A stretch of DNA of 56,450 nucleotides from Thermotogaceae bacterium. Lineage in GTDB: Bacteria > Thermotogota > Thermotogae > Thermotogales > Thermotogaceae. The DNA lies in contig WGAO01000083.1 in assembly GCA_015489065.1 (NCBI GenBank), positions 1 to 56,450 of the forward strand. The letters run 5' to 3'. The notes below the pieces were generated by a model, which saw only the letters and a list, made by a program, of their open reading frames with translations, was not told the origin of the DNA and made no database searches. Each line of letters begins with the position of its first letter. Position 1 is the stretch's first letter. Of this stretch, positions 1-8,387 are shown one piece after another. The position numbers and the translations under genes were made by a program.

Positions 1-19
1 AGATGTGTATAAGAGACAG
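1..19 (+). other. Nextera (Tn5 mosaic end) adapter remnant
   Basis: The first 19 bases, AGATGTGTATAAGAGACAG, are exactly the Tn5 mosaic-end sequence used in Nextera transposome libraries. It sits at the very edge of the window, as expected for untrimmed adapter at a contig end. It is a library artefact and not genomic sequence. The bases just after it carry no visible feature. Confidence 0.97.
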
Positions 20-128
20 GATTTCTAAGCTCTGTAAAAGTCTGAAATGAATCTTTATGAATTCGAATTCAAAAAATCGACACTCAACCGAAGAAAGCAA
101 AAGATTTGTGGATGAGAGAAAAAGTAAG

Positions 129-1082
129 TTATTTATTTAAATTTTTCTTTTTCTTGATTCTGTTAATAATGAGTTCTTTAATTTCTTCAAGTTCGAAGAT
201 CTTATCATATTCTTCCATTCTTATTTCTTTACTGTGAAAGTCGTTTCTTACTCTTTTTAAAAATTCTTCGAAATCTGGATTTTCGTTGGCAAGTTTATTT
301 ATAGTTTCCCAATCTAAATCCGTTTTATATCTTGCTGGTAGCAATATTTTTGAAGAATCTGGATCTTCGATGTTTAGCTTGATTATTCCTATACCAAATC
401 CTGAAGATAATCTTTTAAGCTCATACATAAGTTCGTCGTTCCTCTCGTTGATGTCTACAGCTACAAGATATCCTTCGTTAGCCCATGAGGAATTAGAGAC
501 GGCTTGAAAAAATGCTTCTCTGAGATTAGCAAAGTCTAGTTTTAATTTTACTTCAAACGAATAGAATGTTATGGAGGGATAGCCTATCTCTTTTGCTAGA
601 TCAAAAACTGTATCTTTCCACTCACCAAGGGGATCTATTGGAAAATATACCCCAACGACATCAGGATGTAACCATTGCGAGTATCTTTTTCTTTTCGATT
701 TTTCATGATATATTGTTTTTGTGAAGATTTTCAAGTAATTACCAACAAAATATGTTAATATCGGGTAGATATCTCTTTCACTAGATTTTCTTTCTTTTTT
801 TCTCTGTTCAGATTCTTCTAAATCTTTTGGTATATTCAAATTTTTCAAAAAGAATTTCCTGGGTTTAGAATCAATTCTCACAAAAGAAGAGTTAGGATTG
901 TTCTTGGTGTCTACGTAAAGCTGAGCAGCAATAGTCATCCACGGTGTCTTGCCTTTAGTATTGCAAAGCTTATCGTAGCCTTTTTTCTTAGCTATCTCCC
1001 ATATTTCTTTTACTGTTAGTGGACGTTTTTCTTCTTCTAACACTTTTTTAGCTAGTTTCTTAAATGTTAATTTTTTTGGCAT
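129..1082 (-). CDS. HrgA-like protein: HARE-HTH domain plus putative PD-(D/E)XK nuclease domain
   Basis: This 317-residue protein is rich in Lys and Glu. Residues about 3-75 resemble a HARE-HTH winged helix (LTFKKLAKKVLEEE, PLTVKEIWEIA, then a GKTPWMTIAAQLY stretch), a DNA-binding module found at the N-terminus of restriction and chromatin proteins. After a charged linker, the C-terminal part has HPDVVGVYFP followed by SFEVKLKL. That spacing suits the PD...ExK catalytic core of restriction-endonuclease-like folds, so a nuclease is inferred. The overall architecture is that of HrgA-type proteins associated with restriction-modification loci. The ATG is preceded by AAAGGAGG at good spacing. No methyltransferase is visible in the window; one could lie beyond the contig end. 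The gene stands alone beside a decayed tract, which suggests a mobile defence-type gene. Confidence 0.7.
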   Translation of the reverse strand: MPKKLTFKKLAKKVLEEEKRPLTVKEIWEIAKKKGYDKLCNTKGKTPWMTIAAQLYVDTKNNPNSSFVRIDSKPRKFFLKNLNIPKDLEESEQRKKERKSSERDIYPILTYFVGNYLKIFTKTIYHEKSKRKRYSQWLHPDVVGVYFPIDPLGEWKDTVFDLAKEIGYPSITFYSFEVKLKLDFANLREAFFQAVSNSSWANEGYLVAVDINERNDELMYELKRLSSGFGIGIIKLNIEDPDSSKILLPARYKTDLDWETINKLANENPDFEEFLKRVRNDFHSKEIRMEEYDKIFELEEIKELIINRIKKKKNLNK

Positions 1083-1128
1083 AAAATTCCTCCTTTAGAA
1101 TTTCTTAATGCATTTTGTCATGTCCTCT

Positions 1129-1134
1129 ATTATA
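1129..1134 (-). promoter_or_regulatory. Probable -10 element of the HARE-HTH gene
   Basis: On the minus strand a perfect TATAAT lies about 50 bases upstream of the ATG, inside the sequence AAGGTATAATAGAGG. No good -35 hexamer is visible at 16-18 bases. The element overlaps the first copy of a 12-base direct repeat, so a regulator binding the repeat would compete with RNA polymerase. Confidence 0.45.
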
Positions 1135-1156
1135 CCTTATTCGTTATACCTTATTC
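1131..1156. repeat. Two perfect 12-base direct repeats in the promoter region
   Basis: TATACCTTATTC occurs twice, at 1131-1142 and 1145-1156, separated by GT. The period of 14 bases is not a full helical turn. The first copy overlaps the -10 element of the HARE-HTH gene, which makes an operator possible. A simple tandem duplication is the plain alternative. Confidence 0.7.
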
Positions 1157-2961
1157 TTGGTTCTACTTTTAACTGTATACATAAAAGGAAAAGATCTATA
1201 CAAGGAACATAACCAATGATGAGTACAATAGGTTGTTTATGACAAATGCCTTAGATTTGAAAGATACAAAAGTTGTTGAGTGTTTGAAGATGGGAAGCGT
1301 GAAAAAGCTCTCTTCGCTTCAGCACCTTTCTTAAATTTTTATTACCTCAGATGAAAGCATCATGGCCGTAAATGTCTACAACTTCAAAAGTCCCTGAGTT
1401 CCTTCGAATGCGAAACTTGAAAGTTTCTACATAAAGGAAATCGCAGTTATCGGAAATCGATTATATATACATCTCCGAGCGTCAGAAAAAAGAGTTTTCT
1501 TGTTGATATATTGGATCCACCGGATCCCAAGCCTCTTAACAGTGAAAAAAAATGTGAAAGCGTCCTCAGGGTCCATATTTCTGAAAAATATTCGTGTGTT
1601 CCCGATGAAGAAGAACTTTTGATACTTGATCATTCAGCTCCAGAAAACCTGATAGAAGGATCTTTGATCTTAGATAGAGATTCTTCATGCCTTAAAAGAG
1701 CCATAGAAATGGAAAGAATCTGGGGATACATTTTCTTCCATATACTTCTATGAAAAGTACGCATATGTTCAACATTTGGAAGTGCTTGTTCACACTTGTC
1801 ATGACTGATATGTCTGGTCCGAAGGGCCCCAGATCCTAGGATTGTCACAAAAATGAATTTAAAGAAGGTTGTTTTGGAAGCGAAGATATAGACATAGTCT
1901 TATTGAACAAATTTTGGATGAATACACTTACTGTGTAAACATCTCTAACATTCAACTTGCTCGCTGTCTTTAAATTCTTAGGAATGTGCGCGTCTTCGTA
2001 TTCGAAAAAATTGTGTTTGTCTTTAGATGTATAATCCAAGACTTTTTGGATTTCTTTTAAATTTTTTAACATCTCTATCATCCTTGATCTTGTCTGGTCG
2101 AACTCGTCGTGAAACAGATCTTAAGAGATCATATCAAAAGGATTTTCTCAGGAAGGCGCTTCATTATGCAACACATGGAAAATCGTTGAAAGGCTTTGTA
2201 GAGATACATTTGGTATGATGGTGGAAATCATAGGAAGTTCTCATAGGGAGAGACTGAAAGAAAGAGCAATAGAAGTGATGAAAAAATTCTAGACAATTCT
2301 GTGAATATGAAAAGTGATGACAGATATGTAGTAACAGAGTTGAAAGTTGATGGAATACAAAATACCTTATCCATGATTCAAAAAAGTTAAGCTTAAAGCA
2401 AAGCTTCATGAGATAGCAGTGAGGGAATTTTCGAAAGTAGAATAGACGAAATTCTGATAAGGAGAAAAGATTAAAAAATCTTAACTCCATTCTTTTTGTA
2501 TATAGCTTGAAGCTAAGCAATAAGGCGATGTTATTTGTGAAAGTTGCTAAGAGGTTTCCAATGGCATCTGTCATCCCCAAAGATCAAACTCATGTTTAAG
2601 GCAAGATTATGACAGATGCTCTTTAAACGCTGACGACTTGAAAATGTCAGTTCTTTAATTAGCGTTGATGTCTATGAGATGATCATGCAAAGTTTCTAAA
2701 GGTTGTTTGAAATTGGAATCGTTTGCAGAAACGTATGTCAAAATCCCCCTCAATTTCGTTTTGACTTTATCAAAGTTCATTCACGGTTTAAAAGAACTTC
2801 TCTTGAAGTGTTCGTGTTAATCTAATTAGAAGATAAACTCGTTTTACAACTGCCCCTCTTTGCTGCTGACAAAGCAAGGCGAGAATTATCGTGTATTTTT
2901 CAGAAAATAAAGGGCTTTGTTGTATATTATCTTTGCGAGTATCTCTAAGGAGGGGATGTTC
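1157..2961. other. Gene-free, decayed tract of about 1.8 kb
   Basis: No open frame here has a convincing start, ribosome binding site and protein-like composition. Short stretches look like former coding sequence broken by stops and frameshifts. One on the plus strand, about 1185-1331, reads NRLFMTNALDLKDTKVVEC, faintly like the ...TNALDLsdeeIv... segment of IS4-type transposases. Another, about 2190-2291, reads IVERLCRDTFGMMVEIIG before a stop. Neither can be assigned. The tract separates the HARE-HTH gene from a well-packed housekeeping operon. It is most simply read as degraded mobile or accessory DNA. Confidence 0.6.
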
Positions 2962-4638
2962 ATGGAAAAGATCAAGCTGATATTTGAAGATGACGGAAGA
3001 GAATTTGAAGTTGAAAAAGGAGAGAAACTTCTTAGATTTGTAAAGGACTATGAGAAGTTCCATAAAGCTCCAATAGTCGCCGCTAGATTGGACAATCTTA
3101 TAGTGGAGCTGAATAAGCCCTTGGATAGAGGGGGAAGAGTTAGATTCATAGATCTCACTTCTTCTGATGGGATAAGGATATATCAGAGAGGACTTTTATT
3201 TGTTCTAGCCGTAGCTGTTAGAAATGCGTTGCCTAATTATAAACTTAAGGTTCTCCATTCACTTGGAAATTCCCTTTATTGTGAGCTCTTTGACGAAACC
3301 GGGAAAATATACACCCCGACAGAGGAGGATTTGAAGAAGATAAAATTTGAAATGAAGAAAGTTGTCGATTCTGATGAGCCTTTCGAAAAATTGGCGCTTT
3401 ACAAAGGTGATGTGAGAAAGCTTTTTGAAAAATACGGATTTGAGGCTAAAGTGAAACTTCTTCGTTATAGGAAGAAAAAGACCATAAAGGTTTACAAGTG
3501 TTGTGATTACTACAACTATTTCTATGGATATATGCCTCCAAGCACAGGAGTTATGAAGATCTTTGATCTTCGTCAGTACGCACCTGGTTTTAGGCTTCTT
3601 CATCCTACAACATCAAGTCCGAATGAGATACCAGAATACAAAGAGATGAGAAAATTTAACACGGTGTTTCTGGAATATGCCAGGTGGCTCAGAATAATGG
3701 AGATAGAACATGTTGGAGATCTTAACAGGATTATCGCTAAAGGAGAGAGGGCAGTTGCAGATCTCATACTCCTTGCAGAAGCTCTACATGAAAAGAGAGT
3801 TTCCCAGATATCTGATGAATTCAAATCAAAAGAAACCGCCCGTTTAATACTGATAGCGGGTCCTTCCTCTTCTGGAAAGACAACTTTTGCAAAAAGGTTG
3901 TCTGTGCAGCTCAAAGCTAATGGGTATAGGCCAATTGCCATATCTCTTGATGATTATTTTGTAGACAGGGAGAAAACACCGCGTGATGAGAATGGAAACT
4001 ACGATTTCGAAGCGCTTGAGGCAATAGACATAGAGCTTTTTAACAAAAATCTTTTAGACCTGTTCAACGGTAGAGAAACAGAAATCCCGAAGTACGACTT
4101 CAAATCTGGAAAAAGGAGGCCCGGAAGAAGATTAAAAATTGACAGGGATCAGATAATAATAGTTGAAGGGATACATGGTTTGAATCCAAGGCTTACTCCA
4201 CATATACCAGAAGAACTCAAATTCAGGATATATGTTAGCGCACTAACTCAAATAAATTTCGATGACATGAACAGAATGTCCACAACAGATACTCGCCTTA
4301 TAAGAAGGATGGTAAGAGACTACAAGTTTAGAGGCCACAGTGCTCTTGATACTTTGAGAATGTGGCCAAATGTCAGAAGGGGTGAGGAAAGGAACATATT
4401 CCCATATCAAGAAGAAGCGGATGTTATGTTCAACTCGGCTTTGATATACGAGTTGCCCGTCTTGAAGATATTTGCCGAAACGCTTCTTGCACAGGTTCCA
4501 GATGATGTTGATGAATATCCAGAGGCTCTCAGACTCTTAAAAGTGCTCGATTACTTTTTACCTATAACAAATCTTGAGGATATTCCACGCAACTCGATCT
4601 TGAGAGAGTTCATCGGTAGGAGTATATTTAAATATTGA
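2962..4638 (+). CDS. Uridine kinase-like nucleoside kinase fused to a threonyl-tRNA-synthetase-like N-terminal region
   Basis: The 558-residue product has a TGS/ThrRS-editing-like N-terminal half (residues about 1-280, starting MEKIKLIFEDDGREFEVEKG) and a C-terminal P-loop kinase of the uridine kinase/phosphoribulokinase family. Walker A is GPSSSGKTTFAKRL near residue 300, followed by SLDDYFVDR and IIVEGIHGLN. The family is expected to phosphorylate a nucleoside, probably uridine or cytidine, in the cytosol; the exact substrate is inferred. The chosen ATG lies 6-7 bases after AAGGAGGGG. An ATG at 2956 is too close to that site. The gene heads an operon whose next start overlaps its stop codon by one base. 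Such ThrRS-like/kinase fusions are known in Thermotogota and Firmicutes. Confidence 0.85.
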   Translation: MEKIKLIFEDDGREFEVEKGEKLLRFVKDYEKFHKAPIVAARLDNLIVELNKPLDRGGRVRFIDLTSSDGIRIYQRGLLFVLAVAVRNALPNYKLKVLHSLGNSLYCELFDETGKIYTPTEEDLKKIKFEMKKVVDSDEPFEKLALYKGDVRKLFEKYGFEAKVKLLRYRKKKTIKVYKCCDYYNYFYGYMPPSTGVMKIFDLRQYAPGFRLLHPTTSSPNEIPEYKEMRKFNTVFLEYARWLRIMEIEHVGDLNRIIAKGERAVADLILLAEALHEKRVSQISDEFKSKETARLILIAGPSSSGKTTFAKRLSVQLKANGYRPIAISLDDYFVDREKTPRDENGNYDFEALEAIDIELFNKNLLDLFNGRETEIPKYDFKSGKRRPGRRLKIDRDQIIIVEGIHGLNPRLTPHIPEELKFRIYVSALTQINFDDMNRMSTTDTRLIRRMVRDYKFRGHSALDTLRMWPNVRRGEERNIFPYQEEADVMFNSALIYELPVLKIFAETLLAQVPDDVDEYPEALRLLKVLDYFLPITNLEDIPRNSILREFIGRSIFKY

Positions 4639-5600
4639 TGAAGGTTACTTTGTCGATTCTCCTCATAACAACACTTGCTTTCTCTTATTCTCTCTGGCTT
4701 GGAAGGGATCTCCTCTTTGAAGGAGAAAGTATGCGTTTTGAAGACATAGAGAAAACAGTGTATTTTGTAGCGGATGCTCTTGAATATGATGAACCAATAT
4801 TGACGAGAACTTCTACATTCACGCTCCTTCAATTCAACAAAGAAGTAGTGTTGGAATCCGAAGGGAAGATGGCTCTTGGAAATGGAACACCAGACATTTC
4901 CAGTATAAGTGTTGATAAATTTCTGAATTTTTTCGAGATACCTTACATAAGAGACGGATCTTCTCTGATAATACCAGAATGTATACTCAGGGGAGCTAGA
5001 ATTGAGGGGAATAACCTTATCGTAGAGTACTACGGAAATCCAGCTTTTAAATACATCAAAGAGGGAGATTCACTTAAAATCGTATCCATGGGATATGTTA
5101 TGTACGCTGGAAACATGTACATGCCGGAAGATACAATTTTAAGAGTGAAAATCGGTAATTTTTCATTTTCGATAAGTCGCGAATCTGTTGGAAGGGATAT
5201 AATTTCTTTGGAGAAGCCCGGAGAAGAGAGAAAAATACTGATCGTATCTGTTGGAAGCGGTATGATGAAGCCACTACCGCTTGATAGCTTTGGAATAATA
5301 GTTGCAAGAGGAAGCGGAATAGTGATAGTCAGACCGATGTCACCGGACCTTGAGGGATTAGATAAGAAAGCATTCAATACAGCTTTGGACATAGCGAGGA
5401 TTATATCAAGAGATCTGGGATATAGAATAGAGACTTTTCCAATGATCGATATACCACCGGGTACACCAGCTTTAGTAGTTCTTCTTCGAGATAAGGAGGA
5501 TTTTATAAAGATCCTCAACATAGTCAGGAGGATGACTGGAATTGAGAAGATTGTCAATAGTGCTCCTGATTTTGATAAGCTTCCAGATCTTGGCAGTTGA
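4638..5600 (+). CDS. Exported protein, possibly a degenerate N-acetylmuramoyl-L-alanine amidase-like protein
   Basis: The 320-residue protein starts with a clear signal peptide (MKVTLSILLITTLAFSYSLW). The middle part, SVDKFLNFFEIPYIRDGSSL and following beta-rich segments, resembles the copper-amine-oxidase-like/AMIN modules that precede amidase domains. The last 120 residues contain KILIVSVGSG, then an ALDIARIISRDLGYRIET helix and PPGTPALVVLL, an arrangement recalling Amidase_3. The zinc-binding His/Glu residues are not seen, so catalysis is doubtful. ATG overlaps the kinase stop (TGATG), and the next gene, a GerMN protein, also acts outside the membrane. The assignment is an inference; exported protein of unknown function is the safe call. 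Confidence 0.6.
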   Translation: MKVTLSILLITTLAFSYSLWLGRDLLFEGESMRFEDIEKTVYFVADALEYDEPILTRTSTFTLLQFNKEVVLESEGKMALGNGTPDISSISVDKFLNFFEIPYIRDGSSLIIPECILRGARIEGNNLIVEYYGNPAFKYIKEGDSLKIVSMGYVMYAGNMYMPEDTILRVKIGNFSFSISRESVGRDIISLEKPGEERKILIVSVGSGMMKPLPLDSFGIIVARGSGIVIVRPMSPDLEGLDKKAFNTALDIARIISRDLGYRIETFPMIDIPPGTPALVVLLRDKEDFIKILNIVRRMTGIEKIVNSAPDFDKLPDLGS

Positions 5601-5994
5601 GATTCAGGCTGTCTTTGTAGATTACAACAAAGACATAGGTGTAGTAAAACGCTTTGAAGTAGATGAAACTATACCGGTAATTTTCTCGCTTTTTCAACAG
5701 CTTTATTCTCCTCCACCAGGTCTTAGGAGCTTCGTTCCTCCAGAATGTCTAAGAGCGGCATTTGTTCTAGATGATGCGGTGGTTTTGGATTTTTACTCTG
5801 ACAAATTGGAGGGAATGACATTTTACGCCGAAAGAATGGCGATTTATCAGATACTTCTTTCGGTGTTTAGGACTTTTGATGTGAGTAGGGTTTACATAAT
5901 AAAGGATGGAAAAAAAGCAAAGGTGTTTTCGAAATACGCCGACATATCCCTTTCATTTGGAAGAGAGGAGTGGATTGAGTGGCCCGTGCGTTAA
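5542..5994 (+). CDS. Exported GerMN-domain protein
   Basis: This 150-residue protein begins with a signal peptide (MRRLSIVLLILISFQILAVE) read from a TTG start that lies inside the previous gene, 59 bases before its stop. GGAGGA sits about 9 bases upstream of the TTG. The rest matches the GerMN pattern: AVFVDYNKDIGVVKRFE, a conserved SPPPGLRSFVPPECLR turn, VVLDFYSDKLEG, then AIYQILLSVFRTFDVSRVYI ending in a K-D-G-K strand. GerMN domains occur in spore germination proteins and, in non-sporeformers, in exported cell-wall proteins often linked to amidases. The pairing with a possible amidase-like neighbour suggests an envelope role. Confidence 0.75.
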   Translation: MRRLSIVLLILISFQILAVEIQAVFVDYNKDIGVVKRFEVDETIPVIFSLFQQLYSPPPGLRSFVPPECLRAAFVLDDAVVLDFYSDKLEGMTFYAERMAIYQILLSVFRTFDVSRVYIIKDGKKAKVFSKYADISLSFGREEWIEWPVR

Positions 5995-6782
5995 TAGAGG
6001 ATGGAGACAGAATATTTCTGATAGGAGATGATGGCGAGGAATTTGTCGCTGAGGTAAAGGCGGGAAAAAAGTTCGGAACACATCTGGGAGCTTTTCTGTT
6101 TGACGAAATAATAGGGAAACCGTACGGAACATCTGTGAAGACGAGTAAAGGAAAAACTCTATATGTGATAGAACCTGGCTACATAGATAATGTTTTCCAT
6201 ATGAATAGAAGAACACAGGTCGTATATCCGAAAGATTCAAGTTATATACTTATGAAATTGGATGTCTTTGAAGGAAAGAGAGTAATAGATGTCGGTGCGG
6301 GTAGTGGAACGATGAGCTATCTTTTTGCAAAGGCAGTTGGAAGAAGTGGAAGGGTATACACATACGAGAGAAGGGAAGATTTCTACAATCTCGCAAAAGA
6401 GAATCTGACTAGGTGGGGTGTAATCGACAGGGTTGATATGAAGCTCAGAGATATCTCTGATGGTGTAGACGAGATGAATGTTGATGCTTTCTTCTTAGAT
6501 GTTCCATATCCGTGGAATTACATATCTGTGGTGTGGAAATCCCTGAAAGGAGGAGGGCGGTTTTGCACAGTAGTCCCAACGACAAATCAAGTTCAAAATG
6601 TCTTAGAGGAAATGGAAAAGTTTCCATTTGTTATGGTAGAAGTGTGGGAGAGTATGTTCCGACAGTATAAACCCGTTCCAGAGCGTTTGAGACCTTTCGA
6701 TAGAATGGTCGCTCATACGGCATACATGATATTTGCTATAAAAGTTTTGAGGAGGGATGAGAATGAAAATGGAAGAGATTAA
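5979..6782 (+). CDS. trmI: tRNA (adenine-N1-)-methyltransferase TrmI (m1A58)
   Basis: The 267-residue product has the N-terminal small beta domain of TrmI and a Rossmann methyltransferase core with the SAM motif VIDVGAGSGTMSYLF, the acidic YTYERREDFYNLAKEN strand-helix, and the LDVPYPWNYI catalytic loop (DxPxPW). It methylates A58 in the T-loop of tRNAs, a modification important for tRNA stability at high temperature. Translation starts at GTG 5979, overlapping the GerMN gene by 16 bases. The following peptidase start lies inside its 3' end, so the two are translationally linked. Confidence 0.92.
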   Translation: MARALIEDGDRIFLIGDDGEEFVAEVKAGKKFGTHLGAFLFDEIIGKPYGTSVKTSKGKTLYVIEPGYIDNVFHMNRRTQVVYPKDSSYILMKLDVFEGKRVIDVGAGSGTMSYLFAKAVGRSGRVYTYERREDFYNLAKENLTRWGVIDRVDMKLRDISDGVDEMNVDAFFLDVPYPWNYISVVWKSLKGGGRFCTVVPTTNQVQNVLEEMEKFPFVMVEVWESMFRQYKPVPERLRPFDRMVAHTAYMIFAIKVLRRDENENGRD

Positions 6783-7911
6783 AAAGCTTCTTCCAAGGGT
6801 TATAGAGCACAGAAGAGAGCTTCACAAAATTCCAGAGCTTGGTCTTGATCTTCCAAAGACAATTGAATATGTCGAGAGACATTTGAAAGATCTTGGATTA
6901 TCTCCAAAAAGAGTTGGAAAAGGCATCACTTGTGATATAGGTAATCCCCCTTTTGTTGCTATAAGAGCTGATATGGATGCCCTGCCGATGGAAGAGAAAA
7001 ACGATCTTCCTTACAAAAGTACTCACCCTGGGAAAATGCATGCTTGTGGGCATGATGCTCATACAGCGGTTCTTCTTGGCCTTGCTGAGTATTTCTCTAA
7101 GAATTCTCCACAGGTAGGAGTTAGGCTGATATTTCAAGCTGGAGAAGAGGGATATTTCGGTGCGGTTGAGATGATAAAAGCGGGAGCTCTTGAAAATGTT
7201 GAACTTATCTTGGGCCAACATGTTGGAAATCAAGCAGAAGCACCAGAGGGTGGAATAATAACAAAAAAAGGAGTTTTCATGGCGTCGGCGGACGCTTTCG
7301 ATGTCAAGTTTAAGGGGAAGGGAGGTCATGGATCAGCTCCTCATGAGGCTAGAGATCCAATAGCTCCTGCTGCTCAATTTGTCACGTCGGTGTATTCATT
7401 TAGAAGCAGAGAAATAAATCAGACTCATCCATTCGTTACCACAATAACTAAATTGGTCTCTGGAACTACTTTCAATGTTATACCAGACATAGCTGAGATA
7501 GCGGGTACGGTAAGAACGATAAGTGAAGAAGATAGGAAGAAAGCCGCAAGGAGATTGGAAGAAATGGCAAAGGGAGTAGCTGAAGCTAACGATATAGAGT
7601 TTGAATTCGTATATCACTGGATGTACAGGACTCTTGTAAACACTGATTGGGTTGTTGATATGCTGGTGGAGGTTGTCTCAAAGATGGGGATCCCGATTGT
7701 TCAGCTTGATACTCCCATAATGGGAGGAGAGGACTTTTCATATTACCTTGAAAAAGTCCCCGGAGTTTTCTTTTTTACGAATACAGCGAATCTTGAAAAA
7801 GGAATAGTTCAGCCAAACCACAGCCCTTACTTTAACATAGATGAAGAGAAACTCTGGGTTCCGATGGCTGTGTTTGTAAAGATGGTGGAGGAGTACGCTT
7901 CTAAAAAATGA
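6763..7911 (+). CDS. M20-family amidohydrolase/carboxypeptidase
   Basis: The product, about 382 residues, is a zinc-dependent M20D peptidase of the hippurate hydrolase/N-acyl-amino-acid amidohydrolase group. Visible motifs are IRADMDALPMEE, HACGHDAHTAVLLG (metal ligands), QAGEEG with the general base Glu, the lid domain beginning GGHGSAPHEARDP, and IMGGEDFSYYLEKVPG. It should release amino acids from N-acylated or short peptide substrates in the cytosol; the true substrate is unknown. GGAGGG at 6751-6756 is six bases before the ATG chosen here. ATG 6757 is directly adjacent to it and ATG 6769 is another option. The stop overlaps the ispF start (ATGA). Confidence 0.88.
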   Translation: MKMEEIKKLLPRVIEHRRELHKIPELGLDLPKTIEYVERHLKDLGLSPKRVGKGITCDIGNPPFVAIRADMDALPMEEKNDLPYKSTHPGKMHACGHDAHTAVLLGLAEYFSKNSPQVGVRLIFQAGEEGYFGAVEMIKAGALENVELILGQHVGNQAEAPEGGIITKKGVFMASADAFDVKFKGKGGHGSAPHEARDPIAPAAQFVTSVYSFRSREINQTHPFVTTITKLVSGTTFNVIPDIAEIAGTVRTISEEDRKKAARRLEEMAKGVAEANDIEFEFVYHWMYRTLVNTDWVVDMLVEVVSKMGIPIVQLDTPIMGGEDFSYYLEKVPGVFFFTNTANLEKGIVQPNHSPYFNIDEEKLWVPMAVFVKMVEEYASKK

Positions 7912-8387
7912 GAGTTGGAATAGGATGGGATATTCACAAAATAGCTGATGGTTGTTGTCTAATACTTGGTGGTGTTATTGTATCTAACGAAAAGACAACG
8001 ATAGCGCATTCTGATGGAGATGCGCTTTGTCATGCAATAATCGATTCTCTTCTCGGAGCGGCAAATTTAGGTGATATAGGTTCTTTCTATCCGGAAATTG
8101 AGAAAAACAAAGATATGAGCAGTATCGATGCTCTAAATGAGATCTCTAGAGTAGTTAAAAAATTAGGATACTATATAGTAAATGTGGATGCTACAGTGAT
8201 TCTATCTGGAGTCAGACTATCACCATTCAGAGATCAGATAACAGGATCTCTGGAAGCAGTTCTTGGATGCCCGGTATCTGTTAAATTCAAAAGTGGAAAC
8301 AGCGTAGGGGAAGTTGGAAATGGAAAAGCTATTGAAGTTCACGCAGTTGCGTTGTTAAGCGAGCGTGTCGATGAGCGCTCCGATTAA
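7908..8387 (+). CDS. ispF: 2-C-methyl-D-erythritol 2,4-cyclodiphosphate synthase IspF
   Basis: IspF converts CDP-methylerythritol 2-phosphate to the cyclodiphosphate in the MEP isoprenoid pathway. The 159-residue protein shows RVGIGWDIHKI with the metal-binding DxH, the long HSDGDALCHAIIDSLLGAANLGDIGSF block, and NVDATVILSGVRLSP. The C-terminal CMP-binding segment, normally containing a TTTE-like motif, here reads SGNSVGEVGNGKAIEVHAVALL. This is a lineage variant or a diverged site. The ATG overlaps the peptidase stop. The 3' end overlaps the convergent unknown gene by 33 bases. Confidence 0.93.
   Translation: MRVGIGWDIHKIADGCCLILGGVIVSNEKTTIAHSDGDALCHAIIDSLLGAANLGDIGSFYPEIEKNKDMSSIDALNEISRVVKKLGYYIVNVDATVILSGVRLSPFRDQITGSLEAVLGCPVSVKFKSGNSVGEVGNGKAIEVHAVALLSERVDERSD

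Noticed and set aside
1511-1753. 80-residue open frame on the plus strand within the decayed tract
   Set aside because: It has no ribosome binding site, no recognisable family and frames of equal length on the other strand.
1845-2081. 78-residue minus-strand frame starting MIEMLKNLKEIQKVL
   Set aside because: Protein-like for a short stretch, but it has no good ribosome binding site and I recognise no family, so it is treated as a remnant.
2164-2580. 138-residue open frame on the minus strand
   Set aside because: Its composition is dominated by Phe, His, Cys and Leu, as expected for the complement of Lys/Glu-rich coding remnants. No ribosome binding site is present.
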